Part shown: positions 42,429 to 51,628 of the stretch, in pieces
How the letters are laid out: every line of letters starts with the position of its first letter
Numbering within the stretch: position 1 is the stretch's first letter
NCBI GenBank assembly: GCA_050250815.1
Contig: JBFWNY010000028.1
Span: forward strand, 1-53,515
Reading direction: 5' to 3'
Source of the DNA: JAEUMD01 sp050250815
GTDB taxonomy: Bacteria; Pseudomonadota; Alphaproteobacteria; Rhizobiales; Hyphomicrobiaceae
DNA length: 53,515 bases
The notes under the pieces: generated by a model
Databases searched by the model: none
The model's input: the letters and a program-made list of their open reading frames with translations, nothing else
What the model was told of the DNA's origin: nothing
Made by a program: the position numbers and the translations under genes

Positions 42429-42992
42429 ATGATCGAGGCGGATATCCAAAGACCGGGCCTTCGCGAGAGTCTGCCCCCACGCGCAACGTTCGCCGTGGCA
42501 TTGTTCGACCGGCAGGTCGCCATTCGCTCGGCTCTGCGCGATCTGGAGGCCAACGGTGTCGACCTGGGCGCGGCGCAAGTCGTGGCCTCTACCTCAGCTC
42601 CTTCTTTCGACTACACCCAGGCCGCCAACGCTTGGCCGCGGATCGCTGAGAGCCGCCTCGATGTGGAGCGTTTTGGCGCCGCCGGTGCACTCGCCCACGT
42701 CCACGCGATTGCACGGCGTGCGTTCAACCCGCGGTCAGCCAGGCCCGCGTTCGATACATTGAGGCCTTCGGAGGTCGGCAGCCGGCTAGGCCACGGCGGA
42801 GCTCTCAGCCGCCAGGGGCAGCGGCTGCACGACCATCTGATTGCAGGCGGATTCGCTCTGGTGGTCCCGATCGCCGGCGGCACCGACCCCGCCACGGTCT
42901 GCAGCATTCTGCTCCACTATGCGACGGGCAGCGTCCAGACCCATCAGGTTCGCTCAACCTCTTGGATCGAGCCCGAGTCGGTCCACGCTTGA
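42429..42992 (+). CDS. Hypothetical protein between fixK and ccoN
   Basis: The 187-residue protein starts at ATG 42429 (GAGG/TTCTTG region upstream, weak signal). Two alpha/beta-like segments are seen: ATFAVALFDRQVAIRSALRDLEANG near the start and HDHLIAGGFALVVPIAGGTDPATVCSILLHY near the end. The first resembles the general-stress YflT-type fold, and the second could be a repeat of it, but I do not claim the family. No signal peptide is present. It is on the same strand as fixK (68 bases after it) and may be co-transcribed, so a link to low-oxygen response is possible but unproven. Confidence 0.55.
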   Translation: MIEADIQRPGLRESLPPRATFAVALFDRQVAIRSALRDLEANGVDLGAAQVVASTSAPSFDYTQAANAWPRIAESRLDVERFGAAGALAHVHAIARRAFNPRSARPAFDTLRPSEVGSRLGHGGALSRQGQRLHDHLIAGGFALVVPIAGGTDPATVCSILLHYATGSVQTHQVRSTSWIEPESVHA

Positions 42993-43125
42993 GCCTCGCG
43001 ACCGTTCGCCGCGCTGGTGCGCCACGGTGATGACCGTAGCCGCACAATCCTGATCCAGAACAACGAGAGACGCTTCGCATTTCTCCAGAGTGCGGCGTAA
43101 AGTGCGTGCGCCTTTCGGCCACCTG

Positions 43126-43139
43126 TTGATCGGGATCAA
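43126..43139. promoter_or_regulatory. FixK/Fnr box (anaerobox) upstream of ccoN
   Basis: TTGAT-CGGG-ATCAA is a perfect copy of the FixK/Fnr consensus. The centre is about 105 bases before the ccoN start; if the box sits at -41.5, transcription would begin near 43174. It should be bound by the FixK-like protein encoded upstream. Confidence 0.85.
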
Positions 43140-43237
43140 GGCCCATGCCAGTCACTCTGGCCGAAGTGCAGTGTTAGCCTCGATTTGGTGCGATTGCGCC
43201 GGGGGTTGGGGAAATTCTCTCAAGGACGAGGATCAAT

Positions 43238-44899
43238 ATGACGGAAACGGTGGTTGAAAGACACGCGTTCTCCGACGCGATGGCGGTCGTCGGGGGCGGC
43301 CTCGTCACTCTCGTCGGCGCCGCGATCGCTTTCAAGACGACGAGCCCGGCCATGGCCTTTCACGGCGTGGTTCTGGCCCTGGCGGGCGCGTTGGCGGCAT
43401 TCTATGTGCTGAGCCACGCCTTCGGATCGAAGCCCATGTCGATGCTCGATTCGAACGGCTATTTCGACGGTCCCATCCGTGTCGCGACCGTTGCCGCGCT
43501 ATTCTGGGGCATTGCGGGTTTCCTCGTCGGCGACCTGATCGCCTGGCAGCTCGCCTTCCCTGCGCTCAACTTCGACCTGCCGTGGACGAGCTTCAGCCGC
43601 CTGCGGCCGCTGCACACCTCCGCCGTGATCTTTGCCTTCGGCGGCAACGTGCTGCTGGCGACCTCGCTCTACGTCGTCCAGCGCACCAGCCAGGCACGTC
43701 TTGCCGGCCGCTGGTCGCCGTGGTTCGTCGTCTGGGGCTTCAACGTCTTCATCGTCATCGCCGGCACCGGCTATCTGCTCGGCATTTCGCAGGGCAAGGA
43801 GTACGCCGAGCCGGAGTGGTACGCCGACCTGTGGCTCACCATCGTGTGGGTGGTCTACTTCCTCGTGTTTCTGGCCACGCTAGCGAAGCGCAAAGAGCCG
43901 CACATCTACGTCGCCAACTGGTTCTACATGGCGTTCATCGTCACCATTGCAATGCTGCATCTGGTGAACAACGCCACGGTCCCTGTGAGCTTCTTCGAGC
44001 CCAAGAGCTACATCGTGTTCTCGGGCGTGCAGGATGCGATGACCCAGTGGTGGTATGGCCATAACGCGGTCGGCTTCTTCCTGACCGCAGGCTTCCTGGG
44101 CATCATGTACTACTTCATCCCCAAGCGCGTGGAGCGGCCGGTCTACTCCTACCGCTTGTCGATCGTGCACTTCTGGACGCTGATCTTCCTCTATATCTGG
44201 GCGGGTCCGCACCATCTGCACTACACCGCGCTGCCCGACTGGGCGCAGACGCTGGGCATGACATTCTCGATCATGCTGTGGATGCCGTCGTGGGGTGGCA
44301 TGATCAACGGCCTGATGACGCTGTCCGGCGCCTGGGACAAGCTCAGAACCGATCCGGTCGTGCGCCTGCTCGTGGTGTCGGTTGCCTTCTACGGCATGTC
44401 GACCTTCGAGGGTCCGCTCATGTCGATCAAGGCGGTCAACTCTCTGTCCCACTACACCGACTGGACCATCGGCCACGTGCACTCGGGCGCACTGGGCTGG
44501 GTCGCCATGGTGTCGTTCGGCGCGATCTACTGCCTCGTTCCGTGGCTGTGGAAGCGCAAGGCGCTCTACTCGCTCAAGCTGGTCGAGTGGCACTTCTGGA
44601 TCTCGACCCTCGGCATCCTGCTCTACATCACCGCGATGTGGGTGTCGGGCATCCTGCAGGGCCTGATGTGGCGCGCCTACGACAAGTTGGGCTTCCTCAC
44701 CTACTCGTTCGTCGAGACGGTTGAGGCCATGCATCCCTTCTACATCATCCGCGCAATCGGTGGCGGCCTGTTCGTCCTGGGCGCACTGGTGATGGTCTAC
44801 AACATCTGGCGCACGATCCGCGGTGACGAGCCGGTCGACGCCAAGGATCAGCCCCGCGTCGCGGCAGCTCCCGAGCTGCGCCCGCAGGCTGCCGAGTAA
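43238..44899 (+). CDS. ccoN: cbb3-type cytochrome c oxidase subunit I
   Basis: The 553-residue heme-copper oxidase subunit has about 12 membrane segments. Histidine-rich motifs include RPLHTSAVIFAFGGN, WWYGHNAVGFF, WAGPHHLHYTALPDWAQ and HYTDWTIGHVHSGALGW, which supply heme b, heme b3 and CuB ligands. It catalyses reduction of oxygen to water with high affinity and pumps protons. It is the first gene of ccoNOQP, and ccoO follows 12 bases later. The FixK box upstream predicts induction under low oxygen. Confidence 0.95.
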   Translation: MTETVVERHAFSDAMAVVGGGLVTLVGAAIAFKTTSPAMAFHGVVLALAGALAAFYVLSHAFGSKPMSMLDSNGYFDGPIRVATVAALFWGIAGFLVGDLIAWQLAFPALNFDLPWTSFSRLRPLHTSAVIFAFGGNVLLATSLYVVQRTSQARLAGRWSPWFVVWGFNVFIVIAGTGYLLGISQGKEYAEPEWYADLWLTIVWVVYFLVFLATLAKRKEPHIYVANWFYMAFIVTIAMLHLVNNATVPVSFFEPKSYIVFSGVQDAMTQWWYGHNAVGFFLTAGFLGIMYYFIPKRVERPVYSYRLSIVHFWTLIFLYIWAGPHHLHYTALPDWAQTLGMTFSIMLWMPSWGGMINGLMTLSGAWDKLRTDPVVRLLVVSVAFYGMSTFEGPLMSIKAVNSLSHYTDWTIGHVHSGALGWVAMVSFGAIYCLVPWLWKRKALYSLKLVEWHFWISTLGILLYITAMWVSGILQGLMWRAYDKLGFLTYSFVETVEAMHPFYIIRAIGGGLFVLGALVMVYNIWRTIRGDEPVDAKDQPRVAAAPELRPQAAE

Positions 44900-44911
44900 A
44901 GGGGGACAACG

Positions 44912-45637
44912 ATGACTCACGAGCCATTCGAGAAGAACTCGATCATCCTCCTGATCGGCATCCTGATCATGGTGTCGATCGGCGGCCTGGTGCAGATCGC
45001 CCCCTTGTTCTGGGTCGACAGCACCATCGAGAAGGTGCAGGGCATGCGTCCCTACAGCCCTCTCGAGCAGGCCGGCCGCGACATCTATGTGCGTGAAGGC
45101 TGCTACACCTGCCACAGCCAGATGGTGCGCACGTTGCGTGACGAGGTCGAGCGGTACGGGCACTACAGCCTTGCCGCCGAGTCCATGTACGACCACCCCT
45201 TCCAGTGGGGCTCCAAGCGTACCGGACCCGACCTCGCCCGCGTCGGCGGCAAGTATTCCGACGCATGGCAGCGCGAGCACCTGATCAACCCGCGCTCCGT
45301 GGTGCCGGAAAGCATCATGCCCGGATATCCGTGGCTGGCGGCTTCCAAGCTCGACTACGACAAGATCGCCGGCAACATGGCGACGCTGCGTCTGGTCGGC
45401 GTGCCCTATACCGATGACATGATCGCCAAGGCGAAGGCCGATATCGAGGCGCAGGTCAATCCGGACTCCAAGGGCGTCAAGGAGCTGCTCGCACGCTATC
45501 CGAAGGCCAAGGTCGGCAACTTCGACGGCAACCCCAACGAGGTGACCGAGCTCGACGCGGTGATCGCATACCTGCAGATGCTGGGCACGCTCGTCGATTT
45601 CGCCAAGTTCGACGCTTCCGGCCCCAATCTGAGGTAG
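44912..45637 (+). CDS. ccoO: cbb3 oxidase monoheme cytochrome c subunit
   Basis: The 241-residue protein has one N-terminal membrane anchor (IILLIGILIMVSIGGLVQIAPLF) and one c-type heme site CYTCH in REGCYTCHSQM, with methionines further on for the sixth ligand (for example SIMPGYPWL). It passes electrons to CcoN from CcoP or a soluble cytochrome on the periplasmic side. A purine-rich GGGGGA precedes the start at 44912. Confidence 0.95.
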   Translation: MTHEPFEKNSIILLIGILIMVSIGGLVQIAPLFWVDSTIEKVQGMRPYSPLEQAGRDIYVREGCYTCHSQMVRTLRDEVERYGHYSLAAESMYDHPFQWGSKRTGPDLARVGGKYSDAWQREHLINPRSVVPESIMPGYPWLAASKLDYDKIAGNMATLRLVGVPYTDDMIAKAKADIEAQVNPDSKGVKELLARYPKAKVGNFDGNPNEVTELDAVIAYLQMLGTLVDFAKFDASGPNLR

Positions 45638-45644
45638 CGCCTTC

Positions 45645-45818
45645 ATGAGCTACGACACGGTAGCGACGTTCTCTCAGGTGACGTCGCTCCTCTTCTTCAT
45701 CGCGCTTTTCGTTGGCGTCGTCGTCTACGTCTTCTGGCCCGGCAATCGGAAGAAGTTCGACGACGCGCAACGACGGGCACTCGAACTCGACAAGAAGGAT
45801 CGCGCCAATGGCGCATAG
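45645..45818 (+). CDS. ccoQ: cbb3 oxidase small subunit CcoQ
   Basis: This is a 57-residue frame starting at ATG 45645, 8 bases after the ccoO stop. It has a short polar start (MSYDTVATFSQV), one membrane helix (SLLFFIALFVGVVVYVFWPG) and a charged tail (NRKKFDDAQRRALELDKK), which is the usual CcoQ pattern. It helps to stabilise the complex. It was read directly from the sequence because it is short. Confidence 0.9.
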   Translation: MSYDTVATFSQVTSLLFFIALFVGVVVYVFWPGNRKKFDDAQRRALELDKKDRANGA

Positions 45819-45836
45819 CGAGACTGGGGGCCGATA

Positions 45837-46712
45837 ATGGCTGGACATAGGGAAATCGACGAAGCCACCGGCGTCGAGACCACCGGACACGTCTGGGACG
45901 GTGATCTCAAGGAGCTCAACAAGCCGTTGCCCAAGTGGTGGCTGTACACGTTCTACGTGTCGATCATCTGGGCGATCGGCTACTGGGTGCTCTATCCGGC
46001 GTGGCCGACCGCCAACGACTACACCAAGGGCATGCTGGGCTACAGCCAGCGCGCCACGGTGACCGCGGAGGTCGCCGCAGGCAAGGCCAAGCAGAAGGCG
46101 CTCCGCGACAAGCTCGCAGCGACTGCAATCGGCGATGTCCGCAAGAACGCGGACCTGCTGCAGTTCGCCATCGCCGGCGGACGTGCGGCCTTCGCGGACA
46201 ACTGCGCTCCGTGCCACGGCCGCGGCGCGCAGGGTGCGGTGGGCTATCCCAACCTCAATGACGACGACTGGATCTGGGGTGGCACCATCGACGCCATTCA
46301 GCAGACGATTCAGCACGGCGTCCGCTGGCAGAGCGCCAAGGATACGCGCGAAAGCGCCATGCCGCGCTTCGGTCTCGACCAGATCCTGGAGGCAAAGCAG
46401 ATCGGAGACCTCGCCGATCACGTGATGTCGCTCGCTGGCAAGACCAGCGACAAGGCCGCAGCCGACCGCGGCAAGGCGATCTACGCCGAGCAGTGCGCGG
46501 CCTGTCACGGTGAGGATGGCAAAGGTAACGTCGAGCTGGGCGCGCCCAACCTCACCGACGCGATCTGGCTCTACGGCGCCGACCGCGCCAGCATCATGGA
46601 GAGCATCAAGACGGGCCGTGGCGGCTCCATGCCGGCGTGGGCCGGCCGCCTCGATCCGGTCACCATTAAGTCGCTCGCCGTCTACGTCCATTCTCTGGGC
46701 GGCGGCAAGTGA
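45837..46712 (+). CDS. ccoP: cbb3 oxidase diheme cytochrome c subunit
   Basis: The 291-residue protein has an N-terminal CcoP motif (TTGHVWDGDLKELNKPLPKWW), one membrane helix (about 36-56) and two cytochrome c domains with CAPCH (about 123) and CAACH (about 220), plus MPRFG and MPAWAGRL for methionine ligands. It takes electrons from cytochrome bc1 or soluble cytochromes. It closes the structural operon; a strong hairpin follows 10 bases after the stop. Confidence 0.95.
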   Translation: MAGHREIDEATGVETTGHVWDGDLKELNKPLPKWWLYTFYVSIIWAIGYWVLYPAWPTANDYTKGMLGYSQRATVTAEVAAGKAKQKALRDKLAATAIGDVRKNADLLQFAIAGGRAAFADNCAPCHGRGAQGAVGYPNLNDDDWIWGGTIDAIQQTIQHGVRWQSAKDTRESAMPRFGLDQILEAKQIGDLADHVMSLAGKTSDKAAADRGKAIYAEQCAACHGEDGKGNVELGAPNLTDAIWLYGADRASIMESIKTGRGGSMPAWAGRLDPVTIKSLAVYVHSLGGGK

Positions 46713-46722
46713 GCCACTCGAA

Positions 46723-46749
46723 CTCCGGCGCGCTTTCCGTGCGCCGGAG
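46723..46749. terminator. Hairpin at the end of ccoNOQP
   Basis: A perfect 9-bp stem, CTCCGGCGC with GCGCCGGAG, with a 9-base loop, lies 10 bases after the ccoP stop. There is no T-tract, so it may serve as an RNA end or processing barrier that separates ccoNOQP from ccoGHIS rather than as a full terminator. Confidence 0.6.
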
Positions 46750-47111
46750 ACCTGGAATTCGCGGTGGACATTTCGCTGTCGACAGGGCTTGTCCACCGTC
46801 TACCCATCTGACAATCCTAATGTCGCAGCGCGCCGAGGTCGTCGGGACCAACGCATTTCGTCCGGCATCGCAAATCGGGCTGCGCGACCACGCCGGCAGC
46901 CGCGCGGGGCAAAGCATGGCCCGGCGGCGTGTGCGTAGGCCACAACGATAAGCGCGCCGCCGTGCGACGGGATCATGTCACGATGTGGCGCGGCACCATG
47001 CGCCCTTCCAATCGATCCGGACGTGAGGCATGCGAGTGCAAGCGCAGCATCGTCCTGATACACCGTGGCCCCTGACGGCTGCGGCGAGACACAAGGCGGC
47101 ATCGACCGATC
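46750..47111. other. Gap between ccoNOQP and ccoGHIS
   Basis: No gene is supported; short frames on both strands have no domain. A second inverted repeat (TGGACA ... TGTCCA arms, about 46766-46796) is seen. Promoters for ccoG may lie here, but no TTGAT-N4-ATCAA box was found, so ccoGHIS may depend on read-through or on another activator. Confidence 0.4.
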
Positions 47112-48635
47112 ATGTCCACCAGCCACGCTGACAATCCCTTCCTTACGGGCGCCACGCCGACCAAGGTCGAGGCCGCGCACGGCGTCGACAAGATCGACGT
47201 CGAGGCTGTCAACAAGAAGGGGATGCGCGAGCTCTACCAGGGCCGCAAAAAGGTCTACGCCAAGCGCGCGCGCGGCACGTTCCGCAACATCAAGTGGCTC
47301 GTGATGGCTGGAACGACCGCGGTCTATTACCTGCTGCCCTGGCTGCGCTGGAACCGTGGTCCCGGACTGCCCGACCAAGCCGTGATGGCAGACATCGACC
47401 AGGGCCGCATCTTCTTCTTCGATCTGGCCATCTGGCCGCAGGAACTCTATCTGGTCACCGGCCTGCTGGTGCTGGCCGCGCTTGCTCTCTTCCTGTTCAC
47501 CGCGATCGCCGGCCGCGTTTGGTGCGGCTATCTGTGCTGGCAGACGGTTTGGACCGACATGATGATCGCGGTCGAACGCTTCTGGCAGGGCGACCGCAAC
47601 GCGCGCATCCGTCTCGACAAGGAGCCATGGACCGCCTCCAAGATCTGGAAGAAGGTGATGACACACCTCTCCTGGATCCTCATCGCCGCGGCAACGGGTG
47701 GCGCCTTCATCCTCTATTTCCGTGACGCGCCCACGCTGGCCGGCGAATTCTTCACCGGCACCGCGCCACTGCCTTCCTACGTCTTCTTCGCGCTGCTGAC
47801 CGGCTTCACCTACCTGCTCGGAGGTATCGCGCGGGAGCAGGTCTGCATCTACATGTGTCCCTGGCCGCGCATCCAGGGCGCGATGTTCGACGCTGACAGC
47901 CTGCTCGTGACCTATCGCGACTATCGTGGTGAGCCGCGCGGGCCGCATCGCAAGACCCAGGGCTGGGAAGGCCGCGGTGACTGCATCGACTGCAACGCAT
48001 GCGTCGCCGTATGCCCGATGGGCATCGACATCCGCGACGGCGCGCAGCTCGAGTGCATCCAGTGCGCGTTGTGCATCGATGCCTGCAACGACGTCATGCG
48101 CAAAATCGACCGGCCACAGAACCTCGTCGCCTACGATACCTTCCGCAGCCTCGAGTCGGAGAAGAAGGGAGGCGGGTTGCAGCTGCGTCTCCTGCGTCCG
48201 CGCACGATGCTCTATGCCGGCCTAATCAGCTTCGTCGGGGCCATCATGGCCTATGCGCTGTTCTCCAAGACGGTTCTGGAGATGAACGTCATCGCCGAGC
48301 GCAACCCGCTTTACGTCCAGCTGTCCGACGGCGGTGTCCGCAACGCCTATGTCGTCAAGATCCTCAACAAGCAGTACAAAGCGCACAGCTTCGAGCTGAC
48401 CATCGACGGGTTACCCGGGGCCAAGCTCACCGTGCTTGGCCAAGAGCAAGCAGCCAAGCCGCGCATCGAGGTTGTCCCCGATGACTTGCGCGAGGTACGC
48501 GCTTACGTCACCCTGCCACAGGAGGCTCTGGCTGCCGTGCCGGGTGACAAGCACGCGCTGACGTTCGTTGCGACGGATGTCGACAGCGGCAATCGCACCG
48601 CCCGCGCAACCAACTTCAGGAAGCCCGCGCAATGA
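47112..48635 (+). CDS. ccoG: cbb3 oxidase assembly copper reductase CcoG (FixG)
   Basis: The 507-residue protein has about five membrane helices. Cysteine motifs include RVWCGYLCWQTVW, QVCIYMCPWPRIQ and two ferredoxin-type 4Fe-4S sites, CIDCNACVAVCPMGIDI and CIQCALCIDACNDVM. A C-terminal periplasmic Ig-like domain follows (about 400-505). It reduces Cu(II) to Cu(I) for cbb3 oxidase maturation. Its stop overlaps the ccoH start (ATGA). Confidence 0.93.
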   Translation: MSTSHADNPFLTGATPTKVEAAHGVDKIDVEAVNKKGMRELYQGRKKVYAKRARGTFRNIKWLVMAGTTAVYYLLPWLRWNRGPGLPDQAVMADIDQGRIFFFDLAIWPQELYLVTGLLVLAALALFLFTAIAGRVWCGYLCWQTVWTDMMIAVERFWQGDRNARIRLDKEPWTASKIWKKVMTHLSWILIAAATGGAFILYFRDAPTLAGEFFTGTAPLPSYVFFALLTGFTYLLGGIAREQVCIYMCPWPRIQGAMFDADSLLVTYRDYRGEPRGPHRKTQGWEGRGDCIDCNACVAVCPMGIDIRDGAQLECIQCALCIDACNDVMRKIDRPQNLVAYDTFRSLESEKKGGGLQLRLLRPRTMLYAGLISFVGAIMAYALFSKTVLEMNVIAERNPLYVQLSDGGVRNAYVVKILNKQYKAHSFELTIDGLPGAKLTVLGQEQAAKPRIEVVPDDLREVRAYVTLPQEALAAVPGDKHALTFVATDVDSGNRTARATNFRKPAQ

Positions 48636-49168
48636 CCAGCGCTCTGACGGGGCCAGCACCCATGCAACCGAAGCCCGAACCGGGAACCATAACGGGCAGG
48701 CACGTACTGTTCGGGCTGCTCGCCTTCTTCGGTGTGGTTTTCGCGGTCAACGGCTGGTTCCTCTACGAGGCGCTATCCACCCACACGGGCGTGGTGTCCA
48801 ACGAACCCTACCGCAAGGGCCTCGCCTACAATGAGCGCATCGCGGCCGAGGCCCGTCAGTCGGAGCGCGGCTGGGCCGCTGCTCTGGAGTTCTCCGAGTC
48901 GGGCTCCGGCCCCATTACCTTCGCGCTCACCGACCGTAGCGGAGCGGGCGTCACGGGTCTCTCGGTCCGCGGTCGCATCGGCCGGCATTCGACGCAGGCC
49001 CTCGACACGATGCTCCTGTTCCAGGAGCGCGCGCCGGGTCGCTATGTCGCCGACATCGGAAAGCTGAGCGGAGGCACCTGGACAGCCGATGTCGAGGCGG
49101 GCGAATTGACGTCCACGGGCGAGGCCATCGTCTGGCGCCACCGCCAGCGGATTTGGATCAAGCCCTGA
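48632..49168 (+). CDS. ccoH: cbb3 oxidase assembly protein CcoH (FixH)
   Basis: The 178-residue protein has one membrane helix at about 28-50 (HVLFGLLAFFGVVFAVNGWFLYEAL) followed by the FixH motif THTGVVSNEPYRKGLAYNE and a beta-rich periplasmic domain. It is needed for stable assembly of cbb3 oxidase, in contact with the copper-handling proteins. Both ends overlap the neighbouring genes, so ccoG, ccoH and ccoI are translationally coupled. Confidence 0.92.
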   Translation: MTSALTGPAPMQPKPEPGTITGRHVLFGLLAFFGVVFAVNGWFLYEALSTHTGVVSNEPYRKGLAYNERIAAEARQSERGWAAALEFSESGSGPITFALTDRSGAGVTGLSVRGRIGRHSTQALDTMLLFQERAPGRYVADIGKLSGGTWTADVEAGELTSTGEAIVWRHRQRIWIKP

Positions 49169-51390
49169 TGGCCGAATTCCGCGCAGCCCGGCAGCAGGAG
49201 GCCGATGGGCGCGGCGCGGGGGCCAGCAACGACAATACGCCGCTGATCGAGACCGCCACGCTCATCGCCGACACGATGTACTGCGGCACGTGCATGACCT
49301 CGATCGAGGACGCGCTCGCCAAGGTGCCGGGCGTCCAGCGCGCGCGCGTCAACCTGACGACGAAGCGCGTCGCCGTCTCCTACGATCCAGCCCGCACGAG
49401 CACGCAGCAGCTCATCGAGACGCTCGACGGGATCGGCTTTCCGGCTGCCGAACTCGTGGCAGGCCGCGCTGCCGAAACCGATGCGCGCGACCGTGACTTC
49501 CTGAAACGTCTGGGCGTGGCCGGCTTTGCCGCCGCCAACGTGATGCTGCTGTCGGTTTCGGTATGGGCGGGCGTTGCCAGCGACATGGGCGAGAGCCTGC
49601 GCTCACTTCTGCACTGGCTTTCTGCACTGATCGCGCTGCCCGCCATCGCGTACGCCGGCCAGCCGTTCTTCGCCTCGGCCAAGCAGGCGCTGCGCGGAAG
49701 ACGGCTCAACATGGACGTTCCGATCTCGCTCGGCGTCCTGCTCGCCACGGCTATGAGCGTCTTCCAGACCGCACGCGGCAGCGACCAGGTCTATTTCGAT
49801 GCCGCGATCACGCTGCTGTTTTTCCTGCTGATTGGCCGTTATCTCGACCAGTCGATGCGTACGCGCGCCGCCGGGGCTGCCGCCAATCTCCTCGGCCTCA
49901 AGGCCGTCACCGCCACCCTGCTCGCGGTGGACGGATCGAGCCAGCGCGTGTCCGCGCGAGGTCTCAAGGCGGGGGACCGGGTGCTCGTGGCCTCCGGCGA
50001 GCGCTTTCCCGTCGATGGCATCATCGAGGACGGACGCAGCGAGGTCGAGGAAAGTCTCATCACCGGAGAGTCACTTCCGCGGCCGATCATGGCGGGAGAG
50101 ACGGTGTATGCCGGCACCGTCAATGGTGCCGGCGCCGTCATCGTCGCGGCGACGGCGGCCGATCAGAGCACCCTGCTTGCCGAGATCTCACGGCTGATGG
50201 ACGCGGCTGAACAGGGCCGCGGACGCTACGTCCGCCTCGCTGACCGGGCGGCGAGGATCTACGCTCCAGCCGTCCACCTGCTCAGCGGCGTGACGTTCGC
50301 CGGGTGGATGGCGCTGGGCTTTGGCTGGGAAACAGCGCTGACGACGGCCATCGCCGTGCTGATCATCACATGCCCCTGCGCGCTCGCGCTGGCCGTGCCC
50401 GCCGTGCAGGTCGCGGCCAACAGCCGTCTGATGCGCCGTGGCATCATCCTCAAGTCGGCCGACGGACTGGAGCGCCTCGCCGAGGTTGACTACGTCGTCC
50501 TCGACAAGACGGGCACCCTGTCGCTCGGCGAACCGGAGCTTATCGAGCGCGACACCGTTGCCGATGACGTTCTGCGGCACGCGGCAGCACTTGCCGCAAC
50601 AAGCCGCCATCCATATTCGAGAGCGCTGGTGAGGGCCGCCCGTGAACGCGGCATCGCGGTGGTCGCCGCAGCAGACGTGCGAGAGCTACCTGGGCAGGGT
50701 CTCGAGCGCGACACCGGCGCCGGCTCCGAACGCCTCGGATCACCAGCATTCACAGCCGATGGCGTTCTCGTCGGAAATTCCGACGCGGCCTCCCTGCTCG
50801 CCTATCGCGCACCGGAAGGACAGGTAATTCTGTTTCGGTTCCGCGATACGCTGCGGCCTGATGCGGGAGACGTTGTGCAGCGCCTGCATGCCGCGGGCTA
50901 CGGTGTCGAGTTGCTTTCGGGGGACAGCGCGGCAGCGGTCGAAGCCGCCGCAGTTGCCACCGGAATCGAGCAATACACCGCTCGCACCGATCCGGCGGGC
51001 AAGCTAGCCCGCCTCAATTCCCTCAGCGCCGATGGCCGTCGCGTCCTCATGATCGGCGACGGGCTCAACGACGCGCCGGCACTCGCGGCTGGTCACGCCT
51101 CACTTTCGCCGGCGGGCGCCGCCGATATCAGTCAAACGGCGGCCGACGCCGTATTCCAGGGCAAGGCGCTGGCACCGGTGATCGAGGCGCTCGCCGTAGC
51201 CAAGGCAGCTCGCCGCATGGCCCTTCAGAACTTCGCGATCGCGATCGGCTACAATATCGTGTTCGTGCCGCTGGCGATGCTGGGCTATGTCACGCCTCTG
51301 ATAGCCGCGATCGCGATGTCGGCCTCATCGATCGCCGTCACTGGAAATGCGATCCGCCTGAAATCCAAGCGGCTGGAGCTTTCGGCATGA
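49168..51390 (+). CDS. ccoI: Copper-transporting P1B-type ATPase CcoI (FixI)
   Basis: The 740-residue protein starts at ATG 49168, overlapping the ccoH stop. An N-terminal heavy-metal domain carries CGTC in DTMYCGTCMTS. The ATPase core has TGES, the CPC metal site in ITCPCALALAVP, DKTGTLS phosphorylation and GDGLNDAPAL, with the HP motif in SRHPYSRAL. CcoI exports copper for CuB insertion into CcoN, unlike the CopA detoxification pumps. Confidence 0.93.
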   Translation: MAEFRAARQQEADGRGAGASNDNTPLIETATLIADTMYCGTCMTSIEDALAKVPGVQRARVNLTTKRVAVSYDPARTSTQQLIETLDGIGFPAAELVAGRAAETDARDRDFLKRLGVAGFAAANVMLLSVSVWAGVASDMGESLRSLLHWLSALIALPAIAYAGQPFFASAKQALRGRRLNMDVPISLGVLLATAMSVFQTARGSDQVYFDAAITLLFFLLIGRYLDQSMRTRAAGAAANLLGLKAVTATLLAVDGSSQRVSARGLKAGDRVLVASGERFPVDGIIEDGRSEVEESLITGESLPRPIMAGETVYAGTVNGAGAVIVAATAADQSTLLAEISRLMDAAEQGRGRYVRLADRAARIYAPAVHLLSGVTFAGWMALGFGWETALTTAIAVLIITCPCALALAVPAVQVAANSRLMRRGIILKSADGLERLAEVDYVVLDKTGTLSLGEPELIERDTVADDVLRHAAALAATSRHPYSRALVRAARERGIAVVAAADVRELPGQGLERDTGAGSERLGSPAFTADGVLVGNSDAASLLAYRAPEGQVILFRFRDTLRPDAGDVVQRLHAAGYGVELLSGDSAAAVEAAAVATGIEQYTARTDPAGKLARLNSLSADGRRVLMIGDGLNDAPALAAGHASLSPAGAADISQTAADAVFQGKALAPVIEALAVAKAARRMALQNFAIAIGYNIVFVPLAMLGYVTPLIAAIAMSASSIAVTGNAIRLKSKRLELSA

Positions 51391-51605
51391 CCTCGCTCGC
51401 GTGGCTGATACCGGCGGCGCTTCTCCTGGGCGGACTGGGTCTGGCGGCATTCCTATGGTCGCTCAGATCCGGTCAGTTCGACGACCTGGATGGCGCGTCC
51501 TGGCGCGCGCTTCAGGACAAGCCGCTGACTGAGCGCGGCACGGGCCGCCAAACGCCAACCGGCGAGCCGGATGGGAGCCGCGCCGACGACGACGCTGCGC
51601 GGTAA
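51387..51605 (+). CDS. ccoS: cbb3 oxidase maturation protein CcoS
   Basis: The 72-residue protein starts inside the ccoI stop (ATGA). One membrane helix (WLIPAALLLGGLGLAAFLWSL) is followed by the CcoS hallmark SGQFDDLDGASWRAL and a polar tail. It is required for cofactor insertion into the cbb3 oxidase. Confidence 0.92.
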   Translation: MTSLAWLIPAALLLGGLGLAAFLWSLRSGQFDDLDGASWRALQDKPLTERGTGRQTPTGEPDGSRADDDAAR

Positions 51606-51628
51606 TCCTTCCCGCCGGACGTACGGCC

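Noticed and set aside
43880..45646. Long minus-strand open frame opposite ccoN and ccoO
   Set aside because: It is antisense to two clearly identified oxidase genes and shows no domain of its own.
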